In this document: positions 33,691 to 45,791 of the stretch, in pieces
Layout of the letters: each line of letters opens with the position of its first letter
Position numbering within the stretch: position 1 is the first letter of the stretch
Assembly (NCBI RefSeq): GCF_029867415.1
Contig: NW_026705568.1
Location: 186,001-250,000 of the forward strand
Direction: 5' to 3'
Source: Vicia villosa
Lineage: Eukaryota; Streptophyta; Magnoliopsida; Fabales; Fabaceae
DNA length: 64,000 bases
Position numbers and translations under genes: made by a program
The notes under the pieces: generated by a model
Database searches by the model: none
The model's input: the letters and a program-made list of their open reading frames with translations, nothing else
Told to the model about the DNA's origin: nothing

Positions 33691-35945
33691 ATGTCTAGAA
33701 GGATGAACTTTTAGATCATTAGATTTACTTTCATGCGCAATTTCTATTCTGTTTGTTTAAACATTCGAATTATGATAGACATTATCTGTTTTAATAATCA
33801 TCATCGGTGCATTGCATATGTTTGTCTTGAATAAATTATTTCGCTATCACTCATTTAAACTGCATCTTTACTTTGCATATGTTTTGTGATAATCAACTCC
33901 TGCTAAGCTGTAAGCCTTATGAAGGAGGATGACGAAAACGATACCGCAATCCTATACAGTATGCTTTTGAACGGACTATGCTGACGATGTACAGGCATTG
34001 TTTCAATTCCTAAACAGTGGAGATATAAGGATGATAATCCCTCGTCAACCCCTTTGAGCCTAAGAAGTAGAAGTTTCTTTCTTGTACTAATTAAAACCCT
34101 TGATCATAACCTGGGGCAGGTAGTTCTCAGTTAATTTGGTTGTGCATTCTATTTTAAGAGAATCATTCAGTACACCTTTCGATAAAGGCTTCAATCACAA
34201 GCGTTCATCCGCACACATCAAAGAAGTGTTGGAGATGACAATCAAAAGACAATGATGGTTCGTCAATCATCAAACAAGACAGTCAATATCTTCAAAAGAA
34301 AAAATGAAAAATATATATACAAAGAAAAGCCTGCTAGGTCAAAAATCAAAAGACGACTTAGGCAAAAATCAAGGCATCCCGCTGACTGTAAGCTCAAAAT
34401 AGACAGCTCAGGCAAAAGTTAGGGATATCAAAAAGAAAAAAAAGAAGAGAAGTTAATAAATTCCTAAACAACACAATGTTGTGACTACTAAAAGGAAGAA
34501 GTGACTGCCATCTCAAAAGTTCTCTTTGCTTGTGAACCATCATCATTATCAAAGGTGCAAATCCAAAAGTTTCCTGGAAACTGAATGCATAAGTTGAATT
34601 AACTGAGCTTAGGATCGAAGATCATCACGAAGAGGGGTGGGTACAATCAAATTTTGAGCCTTTATCCTTTGTTTCTTAAACTATGAACCAAGCCACGTTA
34701 CAACCCTTGAAAGTCCTAACTGAAGCATGGTTAGTTCGAAAGCATACTGTCACCAAAAAGGTATCCCGACTCCTTAAGGTTTACCATAAATTCCAAGTTG
34801 ATGTCACGTTTTTACAAACGGCATGTTGTTATAAATATCATGTTCTTACAAATGTCATGTTTTTACATCTCCTGCTTTAATGTTTTTCAAAAACTCAAGA
34901 CAAACGTATGCATTGCATCTCATGAATACATTATTAAACATATTCTGCTACATAATTTCAAATGTTAGCAACAGAAAGAACTTGCAACAGGGTACAACTA
35001 ATGAGTAAAAGTTATCCCGACAGACAAGATTACTCCGAGAAGCCATGTCTCTTACATATACAAAGGGGACGACACATTCTGCCCAATCAATCTGGGGCAA
35101 TCCAGTCAAGATTCCAAGAATCTCTCAAATAACAAATAGTCAAAGGCATATATCCCAAGAGGGTTTCAAATTATTCCCACAATCAATCTGGGGCAATCAA
35201 GTCAAGATTCCGAGAATCTCTCATGGATGCTCGAACAATCAGGGGCATGCATCCAAGTATACCTAAAGATACCCCCCAATCAACATGGGACATTGTCTTG
35301 AGCCTATGAGCGCGGGGAGCATATCACCCATAGTGTACCTTTCATAAAGTCCTCGCGAGGCGAATCTTACCAAAGTTCCTGCTAACTGGGGCAAATCTAT
35401 GCAAGTCCAGTTTGACATCTTCGATCAACACTCATTAGGCACGTTCTAATCAACACAGATCCAGGAATGACAAGTGCTATAATACTGGGGGCAACTCTCA
35501 AGACACCCATGTCCCCCCTCAGAGCCAGGTTCATAAAATCACATCCCCACAGAGCCAGGTTCATAAAATCACATCCCCAACAGAGTTGACATCTTCAACA
35601 CCACCGACACTTTGTTCTTCTCCAACATGGCTTACTAATATCTTTCATCCCCAGTCAGGATCCATCAAATTACTATTCATCCCCAAGCAGAAATCATAAA
35701 TCCTCAGCTGAGCATCTTTCAAGACGAAATCAAACATCAAAATCACAGAGACCTGGAGATTTATTCTCTCGACTAAGACAACATAAATCATGTTTGCATA
35801 CCATAAATCATAAACATAGTCATACATTACATGCATATTGAACTCACGCATAACATACAAAGCTTCTCATTCATTACATAAACGCATGCATCATGACATA
35901 AGAAAACTAACCTCTACTTTTTCAGGATCTTACTATCTCTATCTG
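33691..35945. other. Non-coding internal region of Ogre-like element
   Basis: No pol homology was seen. It contains a ~95-bp direct repeat of CAATCTGGGGCAATC(C/A)AGTC (35,085 and 35,180) and a 31-bp tandem duplication CAGAGCCAGGTTCATAAAAT (about 35,520-35,580). Otherwise it is unrecognised sequence replacing the pol genes. Confidence 0.5.
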
Positions 35946-36385
35946 CAAGAGTTAAGTCGACACCTTTGACGGTTCCTTAACAATCTATTCTCAATTATTA
36001 AGTCGACACCTTTGACGGTTCCTTAATACATCAAGAGTTAAGTCGACACCTTTGACGGTTCCTTAACAACACATTTCAGATATAAGTCGATACCTTTGAC
36101 GGTTCCTTATACAATCTATCTACATATCTGAGTCGATACCTTTGACGGTGCCTCAATGATATGCTTCAGAGTTAAGTCGACACCTTTGACGGTTCCTTAA
36201 GGACATACTTCAGATATAAGTCGACACCTTTGACGGTTCCTTATACAATCTATCCGCATATCTGAGTCGATACCTTTGACGGTGCCTCAACAATATGCTT
36301 CGAATTTAAGTCGATACCTTTGACGGTTCCTTAAATAACCCAACACAGATTTGAGTCGATACCTTTGACGGTTCCTCAACATTCA
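35946..36385 (+). repeat. Ten-unit hairpin array (AAGTCGACACCTTTGACGGTTCCTT)
   Basis: Ten units spaced about 30-60 bp apart share a core GTCGA(C/T)ACCTTTGACGGT. Bases flanking the core differ between units but remain complementary: GTTAAG/CTTAAC, ATTAAG/CTTAAT, TATAAG/CTTATA, TGAG/CTCA, TTTAAG/CTTAAA and TTGAG/CTCAA. ACC...GGT inside the core can also pair. The array ends about 200 bp before the polypurine tract. Confidence 0.85.
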
Positions 36386-36590
36386 AAAGAGAGAAGACGG
36401 CAAAAGCAGAAATTTCGCAACAATCCATACTCCAACAACTACCAGATGGCATCTACAAGCCCATCTCCGACAAAAAGTCCCTACTTCAGCTAGGGCAAAT
36501 TTCTTGGTATTCTAGTGTTCAATCATCTTCCACCTTCAGATACCGACTGGCATACAAACCACTCTACATCTTCAGGTTTAAGATAATTGA

Positions 36591-36601
36591 ACAGGGGCAG
36601 C
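36591..36601 (+). promoter_or_regulatory. Polypurine tract of Ogre-like element
   Basis: ACAGGGGCAGC directly precedes the 3' LTR start at 36,602, the position needed for plus-strand priming. It contains two pyrimidines, so it is a weak tract by composition. Confidence 0.6.
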
Positions 36602-39600
36602 TGTCATACCCCAAAATTTGCCCTCCTGATTTTACTTCTACTGACTGAAACTTTGTATTCATGCGCATCTTTCTATTAAGATATTAACATATCTTTGCAT
36701 TCCTTCAAAAAGTATATGGGTTCATCATGCGCATTTTTATTCAGTTAATAATGACTTATACCTATTTTACTAATCTTTTTAAAAAATTTAAAATTTTATT
36801 CAATTTGAATTGAATTTTAAAAAGATAGTATTACTAATTCATATTATCTAGTTTTGTTATATTTTTTTAGGTGAGGTGTAAATGCCAAAAGAATTTGCAA
36901 GGTCCATTATCCGTCTTTATAAAGCCCAAATAGGACATTAGAAAAACCTAGAGTTTTTGTTATAAATAGGCTAAGAGTAAACCCTTACAAAAAAAGAGAT
37001 AATTTTTAGGAATCCCTGATCCTAACCCTTTTTTTTCTGTCACGTACTATATCATAAAGAAAAAAGGATGAATTCACAGGGTTTTTGGCGGCAGACAAGT
37101 CTGATCCCAAGAACTAAAAAACCGTGAAAAGTGTGAGACTTGCAGCCAGAGATTCAAACTAATTCAAGCCAAGCAAAGCATCCCATTCGCTTCCTGGTGA
37201 CATCCAGACCGATCTCAGCCACTCACAAAGTGTCAAAAGCTTCAGAAACATAAAATCACGGTTTCTCTTTTCACTCATATTTTTTTTCAATTTTGGTTTT
37301 TGCCATACATGCATATACCACCTGTTTTAATTATATGTTCATGCTTAGAATATTGTTTTCAAGCTGTTTGGATGGTCCGATTTGAGTTTAAACACAGGTA
37401 TTTGGAATCACCATTGTTAGGGTTTCAAAACCTTCAAATGGGGTCTCTCGTTCTAGACAAAATTAGCCAAAATCGAGGATGCCATTAGACTCGTGGGATC
37501 ATACACGTTCCACCTGGGTTATTTTCTTGCATTTATCCATGATGATGTGTAGGTTCTAATGGGAATGGCCTATAGCCGCGAAGACAAACCATGGCCTATG
37601 GCTGAATGCTGGACGAAGATGACGAACAGGGAAGTCCGTTTCCATTTGATTTTAAATGAATTCGCGTTTTGTATATTTACTTTTTGGTGTGCTCCCTTAA
37701 CAGTTAACGAATCTGGTATGGTTGGCAAAGGCAACAGGCGCGCGGGCAAGAGAGCAGAGGTTCGATTCTCTCAGACGACATTAATTTTTATCAAAGTACT
37801 TACGTACGTATTCCACGTGGTCACCCCATGCACAACTACAATGAACCGTCAGATCTCCACCGTCGGCCCCTTCTCCAGATTGATCCAACGCCCTGGGAAT
37901 GCCAGTCCACCATAGACTGCACATACCTCACCACACTGGATAAAAGCTGAGCACTTCTAATTTTTTTGTTTTATTTTAATTATACAACATTATTTTTATT
38001 TGGTTTATATATATTTTTTCTTCCAAAATTCATTTTAATAAAAATCATTCTATTTCTTTTTTCCCTTTTTCTTACAAAACATAAAATATAAAAATGTTTA
38101 TTATTACTAGTAATTTTATTTAAATCTAATTGTTTAATTATTATTTTTTTTATTATTATTGATTAAGTTATTAGGGTTAGATAATTAACTCAAAAAAATG
38201 TATTTTACCGATTAAATTAATTAGGTTGAAAACCAACAATTAATTAGTTCGATATTGATCATGGTTAACTTGTTAGGGTTTGCGAGAATTAGGCATACAC
38301 TGAAAAATGTTTCTTGGTGTATTTCCTTTTTCAGGGTTTATTTTCAGATGCCTTCCGACGACGCGCCACGTCAAAAGAACGAAGCTAAGTTCTAAACCTT
38401 TCTTTTATTATTATTATTTATTTTATGTGATTAGGGTTTAGTTTCCTCGTCAATGGAACTCCTCCTACACTTACTTCTTTTTCTATTGTCAATGTTTCAA
38501 TGGTCAGAGTCAGTGCTTCATGCTACCTCCAATTATCAACCTTCAAAAACCCGAAGCTAAGTGTTCGATTCTGAAATTCAAAATCTATTTTATTTTCTTT
38601 TATTAGGGTTTGCTTCTTTTAAATGAATATTGCCTACATTCAATTTTTCTTTTTCTGCCTTGCTCTTTTCAGGGTTAACCTTAAGGCATCCTCCGACTAT
38701 CAATTACGTCAGATCAAATGCAAAAAGCTAAGTGCCCTTCATTTAATTACTTATTTCAAACTATTGTCTCGACCTTCTTATTTTAGGGTTAGAAACGTTC
38801 GCCTCTGAATTAGCCATACACTCACCCTATTTTTGGTTTGTTTGCCTTTTCAGGGTTCGTTGATTGCCAAAGCTACGAGTTTGGTATCCCTAAACTCTAA
38901 TCTTTTATTCTTTCTGTTCTATTATTACTTATGTCAAACCCCATTGGGGATCCGCTGGTTTCATTGTCCCCTTCCCCTTTATTGCTTTATATTATTGCAT
39001 GGTTAGTAATCTTAGGGAGTGCAAGCCTTAAACTGAATTAGAATAACTAATTAAAAGATAAATATCTGAACATAATCACGTGATTGTTGCACACACGCAC
39101 TCTTTTGGGATAACCCTCTCTGTTGCCTTGTTGCCTTGTTGCCTGTTGCCTCGTGTTTTTTGCAGAATAAGCCATGTCCCTCGAATACGAGGATACCTCA
39201 GCCTGTTGCCTCGATAATTAAAAGGTCATACGACCCTAAATGATGCTGCCTTCGATACACAAAAATGACCTCGACCCTCGGAAGTTGCCTACGGAAAAAG
39301 GCTGAGGTATCTTCTGGTTGCCTAACGAAAAATGGCTTATTCTGATCCTTGCCTTAGACTACCTGCCCCTCTATGGCATGGGACAGTCTTATGGCAAAGG
39401 ATGCTTCGATGACCCTTCAACCTCCAAACGAAAGGCTTCCTGCCCTCTTATGGCAAGGATAGACCCTTTCATTCTGAAAGGCTAAAAAGAGACCTATCAT
39501 CTAAGTTTAAGGTAATTGCCCCTAATTGCCTTGCAATGCTCAAACCTTTTTATATTCTTTCTCATAATTTTTCGAAAGGGCTACGCTCATTTACGAGCTA

Positions 39601-39865
39601 AAGTCCACTTTTTTCTTTCATCTACTTCTTCTAAAAAACAAACGAGCAAGCAAAGCAATTAAGAGCCCATGGAAAACCATGGATGCAAAGGGTGCCTTAC
39701 ACCTTCCCTTTGCATAAATTACCCCCCGAACTTAGATTTCTTTAAAAAAGGTTTTTTTCTGTTTCTTTTTGCCTTTCTGATTTAGTTTGGATAAAATAAA
39801 AGTCGGTGGCGACTCTTGCTTACCGCGACATTTCGATTATTAAAAAGTCAGTTCACCGTATGACA
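36602..39865 (+). repeat. 3' LTR of Ogre-like element
   Basis: A near-identical copy of 28,360-31,621. Substitutions seen are in GAATT(A/G)AATTTT, TTCA(T/C)AGGG, GCTT(T/C)AGAA, CACT(T/C)ATAT and CAT(G/A)CCTCACC, plus a poly-T length change and one extra ATT. It ends GTATGACA and is followed by the TAAGT duplication. Confidence 0.93.
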
Positions 39866-40816
39866 TAAGTGTCAGCGTACTGGGAACATTTCAAAAAGAA
39901 ATCAAATGCCCCAGAATTTCATGTTAGAGGTGGAGTTATTCGATGTTTGGGGAATTGACTTCATGGGTCCGTTTCCACCATCATTCGGGAAGAATTACAT
40001 CTTAGTTGCAGTGGACTATGTCTCAAAATGGGTGGAGGCGGTAGCTTTACCAACTAATGATGCAAAGGTAGTAGTCAAGTTCTTGAGGGAGAACATATTT
40101 GCTAGGTTTGGAGTACCGAGAGCACTTATTAGTGATGAAGGAACGCACTTCCTAAATCACCTCATGGAGAAACTCCTGCAGAAATACAATGTGAAGCATC
40201 GGATAGCCACCCCTTATCACCCTCAAAAAAGTGGTCAGGTAGAGGTGTCTAATAGACAGCTCAAACAAATTCTCGAGAAGACAGTGAGTTCGTCGAGAAA
40301 GGATTGGGCAACAAAGCTAGATGATGCGTTATGGGCTTACCGAACGGCGTTCAAAACACCCATCGGGATGTCACCATACCAACTTGTCTACGGAAAAGCA
40401 TGTCACTTACCTTTAGAGCTTGAACACAAGGCATTTTGGGCAACTAAATTTTTGAACATGGATTTGTCTCTAGCAGGAAATTCTAGAATCTTACAGTTGC
40501 ATGAATTAGAAGAGTTCCGGAATCGTGCGTACGAAAATGCCAAGGTTTACAAGGAACAGACCAAGAAGTGGCACGATAGGAGGATTCAGAAAAAAGAGTT
40601 TTGGGAAGGACAGCTGGTCCTTCTGTACAATTCACGTTTGAAGCTTTTTCCGGGAAAATTGAGATCCAAATGGTCGGGACCATTTATGGTTCATAAGGTG
40701 TTCCCTTACGGTGCAGTTGAAATAAAAAATCAAGCTAATGGAGACATCTTTAAAGTTAATGGGCAGAGATTAAAGCCATATTTCCAAGGTCAACCAGTTG
40801 GACAGGTTGATGTCAT
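39866..40816 (+). pseudogene. Athila integrase, main part, resumed after nested element
   Basis: The open frame continues the integrase zinc region ([11 protein letters not shown]) and reads the DD35E core: Asp in [10 protein letters not shown] near 39,940, Asp in LISDEGTHF near 40,130, and Glu in GQVEVSNR exactly 35 residues later. The C-terminal part includes the Athila-type [16 protein letters not shown] and a basic C-terminal domain (LRSKWSGPF). At 40,817 the minus-strand element is inserted. The true end of the frame lies beyond it: GTCATTCGTCTTGCTTAG at 45,581-45,598 supplies the last codons and a TAG. The nested LTR otherwise adds unrelated residues up to 40,865. Catalytic residues are intact here, but the upstream frame is broken. 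Confidence 0.88.
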
Positions 40817-42110
40817 TGTTGAATGCAGTATAGGGCAAGCAACAAAAGAGATTTGGAAATATTGATCCGGGAATTATCGTCCTCAGAGATGGAGAGATGC
40901 CATTCAACAGTTTCTACGGTTTCGAGCTTGGGTTTGAATGAGCAAAAAGTAAACAAAGATATAGACAGGAAAAGAATAAACACATTCTTAGAAGAGAAAT
41001 AACTTATCAGGAATGTAAATATATTCACTCTTCACAAACATACACTTACCAACCCGTTATACTCAACCTACGATACTCATCTATGTCATCACGTATCTCT
41101 CACATAAGTGTCCATCTCTGGAGCACAAACGAGATCATCTCACAACTAAGGTTATCTCTAACGCGAAGTCGCGAGAACATCCGTATTCTCGCGTCGGCGA
41201 TCTCTCGCGCGCCGCTCAAACACGAAAGCATTAAGAACAGATACAAACAGTGAATGCTAGCTCTAAATCTATCTCTAGAGTTCAGAACTAACAGAATATC
41301 ATCCTAGATAAAGATTCAAGCAGTTTATCTCTAAAGCAACTCAAATCTCCAGCACAGAGCAAAAATCCAGAACAATATCAACACAGATTTATAAAGCAAG
41401 TTAAATATAACATTATAATCGGTAAATATACATAAGATTCGAGTAACTATACAAACAAACCCAACACAAAGAAATACACAAAGAAGAGAAGAGATAAACC
41501 AAACATCTCGCGGGTTGTCAGCTCCGGTTGATGAGAAATCCACCTCCGATCTTCCAAGTGCATGACCCGGTGTTGTTTTCTAAGCTAATCCTAATCTAAG
41601 AATGAAAATGATGGAGTTGGAACCAAAAATTCTCCAAAACCATCCCCTAGAAATGTCCCAAATGAAGAAATATAAAGACAATTTCTGCTACGGCCGCTTA
41701 GCGGCCAAATCTCGCTTAGCGGACTACACGTATTACAAAAATATCAAGAACAGTAAACAGGCCTCCGCTTAGCGGCCAGAGTTGCCGCTTAGCGGCCAGG
41801 GAAATTTGGTTCGCCCCTGGAAAGCGCGCTTACACGCCGCTCAGCGGCGCTCTCTGCACAAAACTTGCTTATTTGATCCAAAATCGCGCAATCGGAGCCG
41901 TGCCTTCGACACTTTATTCCTCGAGGCTCCAATAAGCATGAATACCTATAAAAACAAAGGAAAAACTATTAAACGGTATATAAAACATATGAAAACTAAA
42001 TAATGTGAATATATACACAAAAGTGGGGATTTTATTACAAAAATTGAATGAATAGAATCGATAAGTGCCACAATTATATACTCAAAATAACAACATTTTG
42101 GCACTTATCA
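40817..42110 (-). repeat. 3' LTR (element sense) of small LTR element
   Basis: 1,294 bp. On the minus strand it runs TGATAAGTGCC to CTGCATTCAACA. It contains five CCGCTTAGCGG-type palindromes at 41,691-41,850. Adjacent to it at 42,111-42,136 the minus strand carries a purine-rich AAGTTGGGGAGAGTT tract, the polypurine primer. Confidence 0.92.
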
Positions 42111-44286
42111 AACTCTCCCCAACTTAAAACTTTGTTTGTCCTCAAACAATGTCAAATAAATCAAAGAATCAAAAGTAATAAACCAAAGAATCGTGAATCA
42201 ACAAGTTTTGAAAACCAAAAACAAATGTATGGCTCAATACAAAAACGTATAAACAAAGTAAATACTTACCACTATCCTACAACGACAACATGTAAATGAA
42301 ACTAATCCTAAGTACAAAAAGCATACAAAACATTCTAACACAATACATGCTATCTCATGAATCACACCTAGCAAAATTTCATCAATGGATGAAGAACACA
42401 CAAAGGTGAAGGACTTTTAACACTCATCCAACAATCTTGCAAACAAAAGATTAAATTATGCATTCATCCAAAAGTCACATTGAAAATACAAAAGCAAGAA
42501 TCACAAGGACTTTTCAAGGTTGTAATGTGGCTTGGTTAACAAACAAGGGATATGTCCTAAGGCTAATCGAAACAAAAACTTGCCTAAACCTAAGGGAGCG
42601 ATCAATCCACCAAAGATTCAAACAACAAAACCTCGATTAAACTTCTTCCATAACCACAAGTTTCTCAAACCAATCACAATACTTTTTAGCACAATTATTC
42701 ACTTCTCTTTTCTTTTTCTTTTTCAAAACTTTTTCTCTTTTTTTTTCTTTCTTTTCCTTCCTTTTCATTTTTTTTTCTTTTTCTTTCTTTTCAACCTCAT
42801 AGCAACAACCAAATAAGTAGAAACCATTTTCTCCCCAACTTGAATTCAACCACATCATCATGTGAATACTCCCTACTTCTAAGGCAAGGTAAAAATTCAA
42901 ACAAAAAATCATGGTTGAGGGTTCAAGAAAACAAAGAATCAATCATCCATGCAAAAATGAGAACTAAACACTCAAAGATAAGCATTTAGCAAAAACAACA
43001 TGGACATTGACAAAAAGGCTCAAAAGGGTTAACAAATGATCACACACTCACAAGGTGAATTGACTATTTGGTTTTGGTAGTTGTGCTCAAAATGAAACAA
43101 AATGCCTTGATCCTTTTCATGCTTTCATAAAATCAACATAAACAAAAGATTAAGCATAATAAAATCCAGTTAAAACAAAGATTGTGGCCTCCAGCATATG
43201 TAAACAATGGAAAGCTTCCTCACATTTATGGTTTGGGAACTAAAGTGATTCAATCAACGAGCAAGTAATGCAAAAGAATGAATGGTATGGTAACTGTACA
43301 AATGAAAAGTTTCCTAAACATGTTATGCTATAGAAAGCGATAAATGAGTACCTTGAACGATACACTTCAAAAACAATATCCTACCATACATCCGCAGGTT
43401 GAAACACTCAAGCTTTGGAAAATCACCTCAAAAATCTTCGAATTACCGAACAAAATTTTGAATACAAACAACCAACAAAAGAATTAAAAAAATAAAACTA
43501 GTATCTATAACTACTTAGCCTTGGTGAAAGTGGGAAAAGGAGTGAACCAAGTGGAATGGGAACCCCACTGGTACAGAGAAGAAAAACAAAATTTTACTGT
43601 CATCGCTTAGCGGAGCTAGGCTCGCTTAGCGGATGACAGAAAAACCAGAAAAATCAGAACTGCACCAGCTGTTCAAATTTTCTTCCACTTCACCTAAATT
43701 CCTCTTAAACATAAAAATAAACAAAATTTACAACCGTTGGGGTGCCTCCCAACAAGCGCTTGTTTTACGTCGTTAGCTCGACGCCTTTATTGTTTCGGTG
43801 TTTGGAAAGTAGCCTCCTCTCGTCATGCCATGGTGACATCTCACCGCACAAGCCTAAAGAAAGTGTCCTAACCAAACACTCAACAAACGTTACGGGTACA
43901 AATATATAAAACAATTAAACGAACATAAAAACAAAAATATACAACCATATACATAAACAAACACATATGCACAAGTATGAAACACAAACAACTATTATCA
44001 TACAAAAAGGTAAAGTTGGTGAATGTTGGATTCACAAGTTGAAAAGTGAAGATTTGTTATTAAAGAGATCATCCGAGATCAACATGTTTCACCAACATTC
44101 ACCAACAAAAGTATACTTGTATGTGACATATACAAGTAAAACTATATGGTGAACATAAACAAGTAAGCATGTACAAGTAAGTATATATACAAGTGAAACT
44201 ATACAATATATACGATATATACAAAGCTCAAAACCACGAAAACTATTGCGATGCAATCACAACCATCCCCGGCAACGGCGCCATTT
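42111..44286 (-). other. Non-coding internal region of small LTR element
   Basis: No Gag, protease, RT or integrase motif was found on either strand. It includes a long pyrimidine tract (42,700-42,790) rich in TTTCTTTT, two more CGCTTAGCGG palindromes (43,605-43,632), and the hairpin TTGGGAGGCACCCCAA on the minus strand (43,738-43,753). This is a normal composition for a deletion-type derivative that keeps only cis signals. Confidence 0.8.
44267..44283 (-). promoter_or_regulatory. Primer binding site (tRNA-Asp) of small LTR element
   Basis: The minus strand reads TGGCGCCGTTGCCGGGG three bases after the element's 5' LTR. It is identical to the core of the Athila primer site at 23,690. This sets the element's orientation and its likely helper lineage. 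Confidence 0.9.
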
Positions 44287-45580
44287 TGTTGAATGCAGTA
44301 TAGGGCAAGCAACAAAAGAGATTTGGAAATATTGATCCGGGAATTATCGTCCTCAGAGATGGAGAGATGCCATTCAACAGTTTCTACGGTTTCGAGCTTG
44401 GGTTTGAATGAGCAAAAAGTAAACAAAGATATAGACAGGAAAAGAATAAACACATTCTTAGAAGAGAAATAACTTATCAGGAATGTAAATATATTCACTC
44501 TTCACAAACATACACTTACCAACCCGTTATACTCAACCTACGATACTCATCTATGTCATCACGTATCTCTCACATAAGTGTCCATCTCTGGAGCACAAAC
44601 GAGATCATCTCACAACTAAGGTTATCTCTAACGCGAAGTCGCGAGAACATCCGTATTCTCGCGTCGGCGATCTCTCGCGCGCCGCTCAAACACGAAAGCA
44701 TTAAGAACAGATACAAACAGTGAATGCTAGCTCTAAATCTATCTCTAGAGTTCAGAACTAACAGAATATCATCCTAGATAAAGATTCAAGCAGTTTATCT
44801 CTAAAGCAACTCAAATCTCCAGCACAGAGCAAAAATCCAGAACAATATCAACACAGATTTATAAAGCAAGTTAAATATAACATTATAATCGGTAAATATA
44901 CATAAGATTCGAGTAACTATACAAACAAACCCAACACAAAGAAATACACAAAGAAGAGAAGAGATAAACCAAACATCTCGCGGGTTGTCAGCTCCGGTTG
45001 ATGAGAAATCCACCTCCGATCTTCCAAGTGCATGACCCGGTGTTGTTTTCTAAGCTAATCCTAATCTAAGAATGAAAATGATGGAGTTGGAACCAAAAAT
45101 TCTCCAAAACCATCCCCTAGAAATGTCCCAAATGAAGAAATATAAAGACAATTTCTGCTACGGCCGCTTAGCGGCCAAATCTCGCTTAGCGGACTACACG
45201 TATTACAAAAATATCAAGAACAGTAAACAGGCCTCCGCTTAGCGGCCAGAGTTGCCGCTTAGCGGCCAGGGAAATTTGGTTCGCCCCTGGAAAGCGCGCT
45301 TACACGCCGCTCAGCGGCGCTCTCTGCACAAAACTTGCTTATTTGATCCAAAATCGCGCAATCGGAGCCGTGCCTTCGACACTTTATTCCTCGAGGCTCC
45401 AATAAGCATGAATACCTATAAAAACAAAGGAAAAACTATTAAACGGTATATAAAACATATGAAAACTAAATAATGTGAATATATACACAAAAGTGGGGAT
45501 TTTATTACAAAAACGGAATGAATAGAATCGATAAGTGCCACAATTATATACTCAAAATAACAACATTTTGGCACTTATCA
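44287..45580 (-). repeat. 5' LTR (element sense) of small LTR element
   Basis: 1,294 bp and almost identical to 40,817-42,110. The same palindrome cluster lies at 45,161-45,320. It is followed by target duplication GTCAT, after which Athila pol resumes. Confidence 0.92.
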
Positions 45581-45644
45581 GTCATTCGTCTTGCTTAGTA
45601 GGACGATGGACCGTCGAGCCATGCGACATTAAACGAAGCGCTCC

Positions 45645-45660
45645 GTGGGAGGCAACCCAC
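45645..45660 (+). other. GTGGGAGGCAACCCAC hairpin downstream of Athila pol
   Basis: A 5-bp stem GTGGG/CCCAC closes an AGGCAA loop, about 50 bp after the pol stop and preceded by AAGCGCT. The small minus-strand element keeps the same arrangement (AAGCGCT, then stem TTGGG/CCCAA with loop AGGCAC). This suggests a conserved cis-acting RNA or DNA structure. Function unknown. Confidence 0.6.
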
Positions 45661-45791
45661 GTTTGTTTCCGTTAACTTTCATTTTCTTTGTTTTATTTCG
45701 TTTCTTTTGTAGGTGGTAGAGTTTGGACCGGTAGACGCAACTCGAGTAAAACGGCACGGAGAGTGTCCATTTTTGGTGCATTGAAAACCAT

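Larger units (their letters stand above)
28360..39865 (+). mobile_element. Ogre/Tat-like non-autonomous LTR retrotransposon nested in Athila pol
   Basis: 11,506 bp with target duplication TAAGT. Long LTRs of 3,262 and 3,264 bp flank a 4,980-bp internal region holding a primer binding site, a polypurine tract and only a small Gag remnant. No protease, RT or integrase was found. The two LTRs differ by eye at five substitutions, one 1-bp and one 3-bp indel, so insertion is very recent. LTR length, the TGGCGACTC primer site and the Gag remnant point to the Ogre/Tat group. Replication would need proteins from another element. Confidence 0.9.
40817..45580 (-). mobile_element. 4.76-kb non-autonomous LTR retrotransposon, minus strand
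   Basis: Two 1,294-bp LTRs (40,817-42,110 and 44,287-45,580) have ends TGTTGAATGC...GCACTTATCA on the plus strand, with target duplication GTCAT (40,812-40,816 and 45,581-45,585). Orientation is fixed by a tRNA-Asp primer site next to the right LTR and a purine tract next to the left LTR, both readable only on the minus strand. The 2.2-kb internal region has no Gag or Pol. The LTRs differ by eye only at two adjacent bases (ATTG/ACGG near 42,044 and 45,514). The shared tRNA-Asp site and a shared hairpin motif suggest that Athila proteins could have moved it. Confidence 0.92.

Noticed and set aside
35946..36385. Regularly spaced repeats that could look like a CRISPR array
   Set aside because: The DNA is plant nuclear, spacers are short and related to each other, and no cas genes exist. 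The units are stem-loops inside an LTR element.
40817..40865. Last 16 codons of the apparent integrase frame
   Set aside because: They are read from the LTR of the nested minus-strand element. The natural end of pol lies at 45,586-45,598.
42637..42942. Lys/Glu-rich frame opposite the long pyrimidine tract
   Set aside because: Low-complexity translation of a polypyrimidine run in a gene-less element, with no sign of coding.
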